The notes below the pieces were generated by a model. It was not told where the DNA came from and ran no database searches. It was given only the letters and a program-made list of their open reading frames with translations. Of a stretch of 64,000 nucleotides of DNA, positions 28,029 through 35,827 are shown one piece after another. Each line of letters opens with the position of its first letter. The stretch's first letter is position 1. A program made the position numbers and the translations under genes. Source of the stretch: Intestinimonas massiliensis (ex Afouda et al. 2020) (GTDB taxonomy: Bacteria; Bacillota; Clostridia; Oscillospirales; Oscillospiraceae); contig NZ_LN869528.1 of NCBI RefSeq assembly GCF_001244995.1, forward strand, positions 446,773 to 510,772, given 5' to 3'.

Positions 28029-28409
28029 ATGAAGAGAAAAACGGCAAGATGCACCGCGCTGTCCCTGCTCCTGGCCCTGGCACTCGCCACGGCGGCCTTC
28101 GCCCGGTACAACGTTACCCGGGAGTGTACGCCCCGCCTTACCTTCTCCGGGACCACCGCCACCGCCGGCTTAGTTGTAAAGGCCCAGGCCGGCGCGTCCA
28201 TCGAGGCCGACCTCACCCTGTACCGCCTCAATGGCTCCCGGCAGATCGAGGTGGCCTCCTGGAGTGAAAGCGGCGCCACCTCCCTGGCGTTCTCCGACAC
28301 GGTGTCCTGCTCCCGGGGGTACGACTATCTGCTGGAGGTTGATGTCACTGTGGTAGGCGACGGCGGCAGCGACTACATCACCCAGTCGGCGTCGGCGTAC
28401 TGTAGCTAA
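28029..28409 (+). CDS. Small secreted protein, constant cassette gene copy 2
   Basis: A 126-residue near-duplicate of the gene at 22833, with the same signal peptide and mature domain. Visible protein differences are Gly for Ser in TTATAG(L), Gly for Ser in VVGDGGSDYIT, and the C-terminal tail SASAYCS in place of SVTASCV. The three Cys are kept. Start and ribosome site are as in copy 1. The next gene, 42 bases on, is an unrelated secreted protein. Near identity at DNA level, including synonymous sites, means recent duplication or ongoing gene conversion. Confidence 0.82.
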   Translation: MKRKTARCTALSLLLALALATAAFARYNVTRECTPRLTFSGTTATAGLVVKAQAGASIEADLTLYRLNGSRQIEVASWSESGATSLAFSDTVSCSRGYDYLLEVDVTVVGDGGSDYITQSASAYCS

Positions 28410-28451
28410 CCAACCAACAACTCATTTTACTTATGAAAGGTGTGCGTTTTT

Positions 28452-28892
28452 ATGAAGAAGTCCAAGAGGTTTTTCGGCTTTGCCTTGTCCGTTGCCCTGA
28501 TGTGCTCCCTCACCACAGCCTTTGCCTTTCAGCCCGCATCGGTGGATACAACCTCAGCAGATAATGATGGGGTCCAACGCCGCGCCACCAGTTTTTCCTT
28601 TCAACTTGCTGCGAACGAGATGAAGCAATCCAGCGAGACTTACAATATCCAAGACGAGGATGCAACCCTTACTATCACATCCATGACATGGGATTTTGGC
28701 GCCCAGGAGCTTTTGGTCGGCTGGTATAATATAGATACCGGTGTGGACTACTTCGTCCGATTTACAGGCGGTGAAGTTTCAGACTTCGACATCAGTTCTT
28801 ACCATCTTCCCGATGGGGACTACAGGGTATATGTAAAAAATAATGGTACTCGTGCGGTCACGGGTACGATACGATACAATGTGTCCCAGTAA
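28452..28892 (+). CDS. Small secreted protein of unknown function (cassette cargo 2)
   Basis: A 146-residue exported protein with a signal peptide (residues 1-26, ending AFA) and a mature part of about 120 residues that is Thr/Ser/Asp-rich and beta-prone (ATLTITSMTWDFGAQELLVGWYN, DYRVYVKNNGTRAVTGTIRY). The ATG at 28452 has AAAGGTG nine bases upstream. It follows copy 2 of the constant cassette gene without a terminator between them, so both are probably on one mRNA. No family recognised. Confidence 0.7.
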   Translation: MKKSKRFFGFALSVALMCSLTTAFAFQPASVDTTSADNDGVQRRATSFSFQLAANEMKQSSETYNIQDEDATLTITSMTWDFGAQELLVGWYNIDTGVDYFVRFTGGEVSDFDISSYHLPDGDYRVYVKNNGTRAVTGTIRYNVSQ

Positions 28893-29004
28893 ATGCAGCA
28901 ACTGCGACTAAGGTTGACGAGGCCACGCTGGATTCCGGGGCGATCGACGTGGGAGTGTGCACGTTTCTCGCCAGCCAATATGATATGTAAGAGGGAGGCA
29001 AACC

Positions 29005-30093
29005 ATGAAAGTGATCCGCCAGGGCGTTCCGGCCCTGCTCTTGTCTCTGGCCATTCTCTCCGGCTCTGTCTGCCTGGCCTCCGGGGCGGAAGTCCAAACG
29101 GTCCGCGCCACGCTGTGGGATGCGTGGCCTATCACCGTGGACGAAACCCCCATCTGCACGGTCAACGAGTACGACCGCTTCCAATATCCGCTGGCCTACA
29201 ACGGCTCCGTCTATATCCCGCTCCAAACGGTCAGCGATTGGCTGGGAGCCCGGTTCGACTGGGATGAGACCGCCAATACCGTGACCCTGACCAAGACCGG
29301 AGATCCCTATTACCGCCACTACACGCTGGACCAGCCCGCTCCATGGACGGAGGAAGAGCTCGCCCAATGTGACGCCGACAAGGCGGAGGGCGTAGAGATG
29401 GAGCTGCGGCCCGACATCCAAATCTATCTGGATGGAGAAAAGCAGACATTTACCGACGCTGCCGGGAACCGTATCCCCCCGGCAGCGTCCCGCGGCGTAC
29501 TCCTTCTTCCGGTGCGCGGCGCGGCCCAGATGTGCGGGAAGGAGATCACCTATCTTCCCAGCAAGCCCGCCTCGCCGGGCGTCGAGGGAGGCTCCGTGAC
29601 CGATTTCCCCCTGCTCTTTGAGCCGGTCCTCTCCGATGGCCGCGCCGCAAAGATCTTCCTGTACGACAAGCCGACAACGGCTCAACTGGACGGGGCGCAG
29701 GCGTTCCTCGACGAGGCTGAGCGGCTGATGTACGAGGGTCCTGTCAACGATCTGAGGGAACTTCTGGCCTGTGAGAGCCTGAGCGATGACGATTGTATTG
29801 CCCGTCTGCGCAGGATCGGCAACTATGCGGACGACTTCGCCCAACTGCCTCAGCCGGAGGCGGCATTTATGATCGCTCAGTATCGGGCCATCCTCACCAA
29901 CGCGCAGGACCTGCGAACCTATGGTACGAATGAATTCATCTCCTCCGTCGAGCGCGGAGCGGCGCATTTTAATGATTTGAAAGGCGACAGCAGCTTTTCA
30001 CGCATCATGACGCAAAAACTCTATCGGATGCGTTTCAGCATCGCGGAGGGCCTGCGTATGCTGGACGCCGTGCGGGCGCAGATACAGCAATGA
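29005..30093 (+). CDS. Secreted stalk-domain (copper amine oxidase N-like) protein
   Basis: A 362-residue exported protein with a signal peptide of about 27 residues. Residues about 30-95 carry the stalk-domain pattern TVRATLWDAWPITVDETP, then YIPLQTVSDWLGARFDWDETANTVTLTK; a second, degenerate stalk half (IQIYLDGEKQTFTDAAGNR, LLPVRGAAQMCGKEITYL) follows at about 140-192. The C-terminal 150 residues are helical and unassigned. GGGAGG precedes the ATG. GC-rich, so it resembles the host genome more than the cargo genes. A tandem-hairpin repeat begins two bases after its stop. Confidence 0.8.
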   Translation: MKVIRQGVPALLLSLAILSGSVCLASGAEVQTVRATLWDAWPITVDETPICTVNEYDRFQYPLAYNGSVYIPLQTVSDWLGARFDWDETANTVTLTKTGDPYYRHYTLDQPAPWTEEELAQCDADKAEGVEMELRPDIQIYLDGEKQTFTDAAGNRIPPAASRGVLLLPVRGAAQMCGKEITYLPSKPASPGVEGGSVTDFPLLFEPVLSDGRAAKIFLYDKPTTAQLDGAQAFLDEAERLMYEGPVNDLRELLACESLSDDDCIARLRRIGNYADDFAQLPQPEAAFMIAQYRAILTNAQDLRTYGTNEFISSVERGAAHFNDLKGDSSFSRIMTQKLYRMRFSIAEGLRMLDAVRAQIQQ

Positions 30094-30094
30094 G

Positions 30095-30190
30095 GCAGGG
30101 CGGGCCGTGTTCCGGTCCGGCCCGCCCCTCCTTTCCATGGTTCCCACAGCGCGGGCCTGCCGGTCACCCGGCGGGCCCGCGCTTTTTAAA
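30095..30190 (+). repeat. Tandem-hairpin terminator-like repeat, copy B
   Basis: First hairpin GGCGGGCC/GGCCCGCC (perfect), linker with CTTTCCATGG, then a hairpin from GCGCGGGCCTGCCGG with loop TCAC (one mismatch in 15 bp) followed directly by TTTTT. It starts two bases after a stop codon and is followed by leader copy 3. Confidence 0.78.
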
Positions 30191-30285
30191 AGTTTTTCAA
30201 AATCCTGTATGAAAATCATGTGCTCGTTCGTTATGAAAGTAGGAGGCCCCGCAGAGGGCCCCCATACGAAGGAGGATTGATTCCC
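30191..30285 (+). promoter_or_regulatory. Conserved structured leader, copy 3
   Basis: Keeps the closing helix GTATG/CATAC and the third hairpin GGCCC-CGCAGA-GGGCC, but the middle hairpin is weakened (CTCGT faces ATGAA). It ends at GAAGGAGG. It stands ahead of the frameshifted third copy of the constant gene, so relaxed selection would fit. Confidence 0.5.
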
Positions 30286-30665
30286 ATGAAGAGAAAAACG
30301 GCAAGATGCACCGTGCTGTCCCTGGTCCTGGCCCTGGCGCTCGCCACGGCGGCCTTCGCCCGGTACAACGTTACCCGGGAGTGTACGCCCCGCCTTACCT
30401 TCTCCGGGACCACCGCCACCGCCAGCTTAGTTGTAAAGGCCCAGGCCGGCGCGTCCATCGAGGCCGACCTCACCCTGTACCGCCTCAACGGCTCCCGGCA
30501 GATCGAGGTGGCCTCCTGGAGTGAAAGCGGCGCCACCTCCCTGGCGTTCTCCGACACGGTGTCCTGCTCCCGGGGTACGACTATCTGCTGGAGGTTGATG
30601 TCACTGTGGTAGGCGACAGCGGCAGCGACTACATCACCAAATCGGCGTCGGCGTACTGCGGGTGA
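30286..30665 (+). pseudogene. Small secreted protein, cassette gene copy 3, frameshifted
   Basis: Same gene as at 22833 and 28029, but a run of five G in CTCCCGGGGGTAC is four here (30572-30575). The frame therefore shifts after Ser-Cys-Ser-Arg and stops at 30612. Adding one G restores the family C-terminus ending SASAYCG with a stop at 30663-30665. It could be a true pseudogene, a phase-variable homopolymer, or a sequencing error. Signal peptide, leader and ribosome site are intact, with Val and Leu to Val changes in the signal peptide. A C39-like peptidase gene follows 55 bases after the restored stop. Confidence 0.75.
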
Positions 30666-30720
30666 GCCCTATGCCTTAAACCCTTCATGTTTTCTAGTTT
30701 TTAAGAATTGGAGGTTTTTT

Positions 30721-31827
30721 ATGAAAAAGACATGTGTGATATCTATTGTTTTATGCCTAATTTCTTTAATAACTATTCTCGCCACCAATGCCACAGCTAA
30801 TACTGGTGTTGTAGATGCCAGGGCCATTGCACTACACGCTCCTGCTCGTTTTTCTCCCACCGATGATTGGGACGAAAATGATATAATCATTGCAAAAGAA
30901 ACTCCTCTTTATGATGTCAATGAGTCGTTGTATGCCTTTTGCTTTGACCTAAAAAACCAGGCAACCGAACAAACCGCATACATCGTTGTTTCCCTATCCA
31001 ATGATGATTTTCCTATCATCATGTACTCTCCTCAAGGTGTATCACCTTATTATGACATGTCTACAGAAAATATAGCCGTTTTTTTGTCTGCCGGAGATTT
31101 TTATATTGATACCGGTAGTCATTACACTTCTTTAGTTAACGGTAATTCCATTGAAAAATCAGAATTACCGTCAGATGTTATATCCAATAGTGCTGAACTT
31201 CTTGACAACGGAGAAGATTTTTCGACGATTCGGCAAATGTATATAGATGGAACTTTCCCAAATGATAACCTACGTTCTGTCAGACGGGAGCGTAATTTGA
31301 CCAGTGTTCCGAACTGGCAATGGACATACGGCTGCGCCCCAACCTCCATGGGCATGATTATCAGCTATCATTATGGGGGAAGCAAGTCGTCTATCTTATC
31401 AGGTCTTGCTGAATATATGAGTACAGACTCGCACGGTTTTACCACAAGTAGATCCACCATGGTAGGCGCTTATGATTATCTCGTTGAAGAACGTGGGATA
31501 ACACCAACTACCTGCCAATGGGCAAGCAAAACCTTTTTGGGAGATCCACGAATGGGTGCCACGTATAATACAAAAAGCAAGTACGGTTCATATATTGATG
31601 CTGGCAATCCTGTATTAGTATCTGTATACAATGCTACCGACGGATCAGAAGAGGGATATACGGGTGGCTTTGGAGATCATGTTATGACCGGTGTCGGTTA
31701 TATGTTTTCCGATGTTGATGGAGATTATATCATTGTCCATACTACACATGTGGGTGACGGAGATTGCTATATTTCTTTAGACTCTAGCGGCTTTGCAGAA
31801 TATGCGTGGGGACTTTTTGAGCCCTGA
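30721..31827 (+). CDS. AT-rich secreted C39-like cysteine peptidase (cassette cargo 3)
   Basis: A 368-residue exported protein with a signal peptide of about 26 residues, a pro-region-like segment (about 27-190) and a papain-like C39-type domain. The nucleophile is Cys205 in WTYGCAPTSMGMIISYH, the His is His320 in GFGDHVMTGVGY, and DVDGDYIIVHTTH supplies strands that normally carry the third catalytic residue. The layout resembles secreted Peptidase_C39_2 proteins; the target is unknown. GGAGG precedes the ATG. AT-rich codon use differs from nearby GC-rich genes, suggesting transfer. Confidence 0.8.
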   Translation: MKKTCVISIVLCLISLITILATNATANTGVVDARAIALHAPARFSPTDDWDENDIIIAKETPLYDVNESLYAFCFDLKNQATEQTAYIVVSLSNDDFPIIMYSPQGVSPYYDMSTENIAVFLSAGDFYIDTGSHYTSLVNGNSIEKSELPSDVISNSAELLDNGEDFSTIRQMYIDGTFPNDNLRSVRRERNLTSVPNWQWTYGCAPTSMGMIISYHYGGSKSSILSGLAEYMSTDSHGFTTSRSTMVGAYDYLVEERGITPTTCQWASKTFLGDPRMGATYNTKSKYGSYIDAGNPVLVSVYNATDGSEEGYTGGFGDHVMTGVGYMFSDVDGDYIIVHTTHVGDGDCYISLDSSGFAEYAWGLFEP

Positions 31828-31851
31828 CAAAAAAATTGGAGTAGTGAGGCT

Positions 31852-32277
31852 ATGAAAAGGTGCAAAATTATTTTGTGTCTACTCCTAGGCTTGTTCGCCC
31901 TGCTCGCCGGGCTCTGGCTGTTTCTGCCCTCTGCCGCCCAGGCCACCGGGCTGGATGATTACGCCGCCCACGGCGTTCACCGGGTGGTGTTAATCCCACG
32001 CCCTGGCTCCGGCGATCCACAGCGCGAAATTACCGCGCCGGAGGAAATCAATGACATCCTGGACTGGTTCTCCGGCGTCAAGGTGCGCCCCACCCTGGTA
32101 CGCTACGGCGGGTCCTCCCTTGCGCTGATTTTCTACGCGCCGGACGCGGCGGAACCCCTGCGCGTCAATGTGGTCCGGGATATCTGCTATCATTTCAGCT
32201 CCGCCGGGCACGACGCGTCAGCGGGGCTCCTGCTCGCGGGCCTGCGCGACGTCTGGGCGCCCTTCCCCGCATCGTGA
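31852..32277 (+). CDS. Small exported or membrane-anchored protein of unknown function
   Basis: 141 residues: an N-terminal hydrophobic helix (about 5-26, IILCLLLGLFALLAGLWLFLP), then a mature domain with strands (VHRVVLIPRPG, SLALIFYAPDA) and an EEINDILDWFSGVKV helix. The first 40 bases are AT-rich and the rest GC-rich, as if a new 5' end had been joined. It starts 24 bases after the peptidase stop, so the two may be cotranscribed. No family recognised. Confidence 0.6.
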   Translation: MKRCKIILCLLLGLFALLAGLWLFLPSAAQATGLDDYAAHGVHRVVLIPRPGSGDPQREITAPEEINDILDWFSGVKVRPTLVRYGGSSLALIFYAPDAAEPLRVNVVRDICYHFSSAGHDASAGLLLAGLRDVWAPFPAS

Positions 32278-32292
32278 CCATCCTTACTGCTT

Positions 32293-32372
32293 CCCCCGCA
32301 GGGCGGGCCGTGTTCCGGTCCGGCCCGCCCCTCCCTTCCATGGTTCCCACAGCGTGGGCCCGCTCTTTTTAA
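32293..32372 (+). repeat. Tandem-hairpin terminator-like repeat, copy C (second hairpin collapsed)
   Basis: The first hairpin is intact (GGCGGGCC/GGCCCGCC). The second has lost its inner part: only AGCGTGGGCCCGCT remains before CTTTTT. It lies 16 bases behind the preceding stop and directly before the relic leader. Confidence 0.7.
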
Positions 32373-32456
32373 AAGTTTTTCAAAATCCTGTGCTCGTTCG
32401 TAATGAGAGCAGGAGGCCTCCACAGATGGGCCAAATACAGAGGAGGACGGATTCCC
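32373..32456 (+). promoter_or_regulatory. Degenerate leader relic, copy 4
   Basis: Aligns with leaders 1-3 from AAGTTTTTCAAAATCCTG to the ATG, but 13 bases including GTATG are deleted, and the partner CATAC has become AATAC. CTCGT still faces ATGAG (one G-T pair). The ribosome site survives as GAGGAGG. Confidence 0.5.
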
Positions 32457-32568
32457 ATGCAGAATCATACTCGTTACTCTAGTTTCCTATAATTCCAATG
32501 GCGGAGTTTCCTCTACCGTCTCTTTAGGCAACATATCTTTGTCAACAATTTCGCTGGTCGTTCGTTAG
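32457..32568 (+). pseudogene. Gene relic behind leader copy 4
   Basis: The ATG in the leader-equivalent position opens only 11 codons before TAA. A second frame from 32488 encodes YNSNGGVSSTVSLGNISLST and ends at TAG (32566-32568), which looks like the tail of a beta-rich secreted protein. This is most simply the remains of a fourth cassette gene after deletion and frameshift. Confidence 0.4.
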
Positions 32569-32594
32569 GGTGCGGAAATAAGGACGATACTATT

Positions 32595-32792
32595 ATGAAT
32601 GCTCTGAAGTGGCGCATCTTGGGTCGAGTCCTAGGTGGAATCTGTATCATTGCGGCGACTGTAACTTCTTTGTGTTACGTAAATATGTTGTCCGCACCTA
32701 TCCCCAAAGCATTATTTATCCTCGGAGTTATCCTCTTTGTCGTTACTGAAATAAGTATGGCTGTTTCAGCATGGAAGCATCTCAAAAAATAA
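32595..32792 (+). CDS. Small membrane protein, 65 residues (possible cargo of the relic cassette)
   Basis: Two hydrophobic helices (about 10-30, VLGGICIIAATVTSLCYVNM; about 38-58, ALFILGVILFVVTEISMAV) and a basic C-terminus. AAGGA lies about ten bases before the ATG. AT-rich. A tandem-hairpin repeat follows 72 bases after the stop. No family recognised. Confidence 0.5.
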   Translation: MNALKWRILGRVLGGICIIAATVTSLCYVNMLSAPIPKALFILGVILFVVTEISMAVSAWKHLKK

Positions 32793-32863
32793 CAAATAGG
32801 CAAGAGGCCATCTCTTAGGTTCACTAAATCACCATAAGCCCACCGCATATTTCACTCCCTCCT

Positions 32864-32965
32864 CCCCCGCAGGGCGGGCCGTGTTCCAGTCCGGCCCGCC
32901 CCTCCTTTCCATGGTTCCCACAGCATGGGCCCGCCGGGACATCCCGGCGGGCCCATGCTTTTTCC
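32864..32965 (+). repeat. Tandem-hairpin terminator-like repeat, copy D
   Basis: First hairpin GGCGGGCC/GGCCCGCC. The second is a perfect 16-bp stem from GCATGGGCCCGCCGGG with loop ACAT, followed by TTTTT. Relative to copies A and B, both arms changed together (GCGCGG to GCATGG on the left, CCGCGC to CCATGC on the right), which supports selection on the RNA hairpin. It lies between convergent genes. Confidence 0.78.
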
Positions 32966-32966
32966 C

Positions 32967-33452
32967 CTACCCCCGCCAGAGCTCCTCCGGCGGCACGTCC
33001 AGCAGCAGCAGAGTCCCCGTCACCGCCAGCCAGGGCAGGGGGTCCCGCCCTGTTGGGAAGGGAAGCACCAGCTCCTGCCGCTCCAGCACCCGGCCGGTCA
33101 CCGTCACCAACTCCCGCTGAAGGGCCACGCAGATCTGATCCCCCTCCAGGCTGGACAGGGTAATGCTGTCTTTGGGGGAGGGGCCGTAGCTCACCGCCCG
33201 GTCGGCCTTCAAATGCCGGGCCAGGGGTCCGGCGGAGCCGGGCAACAGCACCGTGCGGCAAGCGATGGCGCCGGCCCCTGCCCAGCCTACCGCTCCCGGT
33301 GAAACGGTGAGCAGGGAGAGCGCCTCCCCCGCCAGAGCCGCCGGGTGGGCCCCGGTCAGCAGCCGAAGCCCCGCCCGGCCCGCCGCCGCCAGCGCGGCTT
33401 CCACGGCCCCGGCCACGCCCTCTTCCCGCTCCCAGACGCCAATTTGCACCAC
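32967..33452 (-). CDS. Hypothetical protein, 161 residues
   Basis: Starts at a GTG with AAAGGAG nine bases upstream; the longer overlapping minus-strand frame at 32824-33504 is in another register and Gly-rich. Ala/Leu-rich with short strands (ALSLLTVSPGAVGW, ITLSSLEGDQICVALQRELVTVTG) and a hydrophobic C-terminal part (WLAVTGTLLLLDVPP) that may be a membrane segment. GC-rich, like the core genome. It faces the cassette array tail to tail and marks its right edge. No family recognised. Confidence 0.55.
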   Translation of the reverse strand: MVQIGVWEREEGVAGAVEAALAAAGRAGLRLLTGAHPAALAGEALSLLTVSPGAVGWAGAGAIACRTVLLPGSAGPLARHLKADRAVSYGPSPKDSITLSSLEGDQICVALQRELVTVTGRVLERQELVLPFPTGRDPLPWLAVTGTLLLLDVPPEELWRG

Positions 33453-33542
33453 AAAGCCTCACTCCTTTGCTACAGTTTGCGGTATTCCCCACCGGAATAT
33501 GCAAAAAGCTCCGGTTTTCCGGGCGTGGGACCCCGCTTCCCC

Positions 33543-33571
33543 TTGACTTTTTCCGCCTGAAATCATAAAAT
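33543..33571 (+). promoter_or_regulatory. Promoter of proS
   Basis: TTGACT (33543-33548) and TAAAAT (33566-33571) with 17-base spacing. Initiation near 33578 would leave the ATG at 33577 without a leader, supporting the downstream start at 33610. No T-box leader fits in the remaining 30 bases. Confidence 0.75.
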
Positions 33572-33609
33572 GAACGATGAATTTACTTCGTAAAGGATTG
33601 AGAGTGACT

Positions 33610-35049
33610 ATGGCACAGGACAAGAAGCAGGTGGAGCAGATCACCGACATGGAGGTGGACTTCGCCAAGTGGTTCACCGACGTGTGCAAAAAGGCCGAGC
33701 TCATCGACTATTCCAGCATCAAGGGCATGTTCATCTACCGGCCCTATGGCTACGCCATCTGGGAAAACATCCAGCACATCCTGGACGCGGAGTTCAAGAA
33801 GACCGGCCATGAGAACGTGTACCTGCCCATGCTCATCCCCGAGTCTCTGCTTCAGAAGGAGAAGGACCACGTGGAGGGCTTTGCCCCTGAGTGCGCCTGG
33901 GTGACCTGCGGCGGGGCCGACAAGCTGGAGGAGCGCTACTGCATCCGCCCCACCTCCGAGACCCTGTTCTGCGAGCATTACGCCAACATCATCCACTCCT
34001 GGCGGGACCTGCCCAAGCTCTACAACCAGTGGTGCTCCGTCCTGCGCTGGGAAAAGACCTCCCGCCCCTTCCTCCGCCACCGGGAGTTCCTGTGGCAGGA
34101 GGGCCACACCATGCACGCCACCGCCGAGGAGGCCGTGGCCGAGACCGAGCAGATGCTGAACATCTACGCCGACTTTATGGAAAACGTACTGGCCATGCCC
34201 GTGGTCAAGGGCCGCAAGACCGACAAGGAGAAGTTTTCCGGCGCCGAGGCCACCTACACCGTGGAGTGCATGATGCACGACAAGAAGGCTCTCCAGGGCG
34301 GCACCAGTCACTACTTCGGCGACGGCTTTGCCCGCGCCTTCGGCATCACCTTCACCGGCAAGGACAACCAGCCCCATTTCCCCCACCAGACCTCCTGGGG
34401 CGTATCCACCCGCATGATCGGCGGCATCATCATGACCCACGGCGACAACAACGGCCTGGTGCTGCCCCCCCGGGTAGCTCCCATCCAGGTGGTCATCATC
34501 CCCGTGGCCCAGCACAAGCCTGGCGTCCTCGAGGCCAACGCCGCCGTGATGGACCGGCTGGTAAAGGCGGGCTTCCGGGTAAAGATGGATGCTTCCGAGC
34601 AGTCCCCCGGCTGGAAGTTCGCCGAGTACGAGATGAAGGGCGTGCCCCTGCGCCTGGAGCTGGGCCCCAAGGACCTGGAGAAGAACCAGTGCGTGCTGGT
34701 CCGCCGGGACTCCGGCGAGAAGGTGTTCGTCTCCCTGGACGGCATTGAGCAGACCGTGGCCGGCACACTGGACGCCATCCACGACGGGCTGTACGCCAAG
34801 GCCAGGAAGAATCTGGAGGAAAACACCTATCCCGCCTACTCTCTGGCGGAGGCCAAGGCCATTCAGGAGGAGAAGGGCGGCTTCATCAAGACCATGTGGT
34901 GCGGCGATCTGGAATGCGAGCTGAAGATGAAGGAGGAGGCCGGCATGTCCTCCCGCTGCATCCCCTTTGAGCAGGAGCACCTGAGCGACGTATGCCCCAT
35001 CTGCGGCAAGCCCGCCAAGCATATGATCTACTGGGGCGTGGCGTATTAA
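33610..35049 (+). CDS. proS: Prolyl-tRNA synthetase, short archaeal/eukaryote-like type
   Basis: Class II synthetase that charges tRNA-Pro, 479 residues from the ATG at 33610. Motif 2 contains [21 protein letters not shown] and motif 3 contains [16 protein letters not shown]. The anticodon-binding domain follows ([13 protein letters not shown]), then a C-terminal domain with paired Cys (CGDLEC, CPICGKP) ending in Tyr. The length and absence of the about 180-residue editing insertion identify the short type also found in Thermus and many clostridia. Single gene with its own promoter and terminator. Confidence 0.97.
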   Translation: MAQDKKQVEQITDMEVDFAKWFTDVCKKAELIDYSSIKGMFIYRPYGYAIWENIQHILDAEFKKTGHENVYLPMLIPESLLQKEKDHVEGFAPECAWVTCGGADKLEERYCIRPTSETLFCEHYANIIHSWRDLPKLYNQWCSVLRWEKTSRPFLRHREFLWQEGHTMHATAEEAVAETEQMLNIYADFMENVLAMPVVKGRKTDKEKFSGAEATYTVECMMHDKKALQGGTSHYFGDGFARAFGITFTGKDNQPHFPHQTSWGVSTRMIGGIIMTHGDNNGLVLPPRVAPIQVVIIPVAQHKPGVLEANAAVMDRLVKAGFRVKMDASEQSPGWKFAEYEMKGVPLRLELGPKDLEKNQCVLVRRDSGEKVFVSLDGIEQTVAGTLDAIHDGLYAKARKNLEENTYPAYSLAEAKAIQEEKGGFIKTMWCGDLECELKMKEEAGMSSRCIPFEQEHLSDVCPICGKPAKHMIYWGVAY

Positions 35050-35062
35050 CCGCAAATTGTGG

Positions 35063-35099
35063 AAAAAAGGCCGCATGTCGTACGACATGCGGCCTTTTT
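35063..35099. terminator. Bidirectional terminator between proS and the amino-acid ABC operon
   Basis: A perfect inverted repeat from AAAAAGGCCGCATGTCG through its complement, with A and T tracts on opposite sides, so it works for both converging transcripts. Confidence 0.93.
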
Positions 35100-35104
35100 G
35101 TTTC

Positions 35105-35827
35105 TTACAGCACCTTCGACAAAAACTCGATGGTACGCGGTTCCTTGGGGCTGGCAAAGAACTCCGCGGGGGTGTTCTGCTCCAGGATGTGCCCGCCATC
35201 CATAAACAGCACCCGGGAGCCCACCTCCCGGGCAAAGCCCATCTCATGGGTGACCACCACCATGGTCATGCCCTCCCGGGCCAGCTCCTTCATGACGTCC
35301 AGCACCTCGCCCACCATCTCGGGGTCCAGGGCGGAGGTGGGCTCGTCAAAGAGCATCAGCTTGGGCTTCATGGCCAGGGCCCGCACGATGGCAATCCGCT
35401 GCTTCTGGCCGCCGGAGAGCTGAGCAGGGTAGGCGTCCGCCTTTTCCTCCAGGCCTACCCGGCGCAGGAGCTTAACCGCCTCGCAATCGGCCTCTTCCTG
35501 CTTCATCAGGCCGGTCCGCACCGGGGCCAGGGTGATGTTCTTTCGGATGGTCATGTTGGGAAACAGGTTGAAGTGCTGGAACACCATCCCCATCTGACGC
35601 CGGACCGCGTTGATGTCCACCTTGGGGTCGGTGATGTCGGTGCCGTCAAAGGTGATGGTCCCGGCCGTAGGCTCTTCCAGCAGGTTGAGGCAGCGCAGGA
35701 AGGTGGATTTTCCCGAGCCGGAGGGTCCAATGACCACCACCTTTTCCCCGGGATAGATGTGCTCGGAAATATCGTCCAGGACCAGGTTGGCCCCAAAGGA
35801 CTTGGAGAGGTGTTTAACGTCGATCAC
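35105..35827 (-). CDS. Polar amino-acid ABC transporter ATP-binding protein
   Basis: A 240-residue ATPase of the GlnQ/HisP type. Walker [10 protein letters not shown] is at about 36-44, the Q-loop [13 protein letters not shown] near 80, the signature [16 protein letters not shown] at about 133-148, Walker [15 protein letters not shown] near 157 and switch His in [12 protein letters not shown]. It starts at a GTG with AGGAGG ten bases upstream and overlaps the permease gene by 14 bases. Last gene of a three-gene importer operon. Confidence 0.95.
   Translation of the reverse strand: MIDVKHLSKSFGANLVLDDISEHIYPGEKVVVIGPSGSGKSTFLRCLNLLEEPTAGTITFDGTDITDPKVDINAVRRQMGMVFQHFNLFPNMTIRKNITLAPVRTGLMKQEEADCEAVKLLRRVGLEEKADAYPAQLSGGQKQRIAIVRALAMKPKLMLFDEPTSALDPEMVGEVLDVMKELAREGMTMVVVTHEMGFAREVGSRVLFMDGGHILEQNTPAEFFASPKEPRTIEFLSKVL

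Noticed and set aside
32824-33504. 226-codon minus-strand frame over the hypothetical gene at 32967
   Set aside because: It is Gly/Ala/Arg-rich and runs through a tandem-hairpin repeat; the 161-codon frame in another register has a proper ribosome site.
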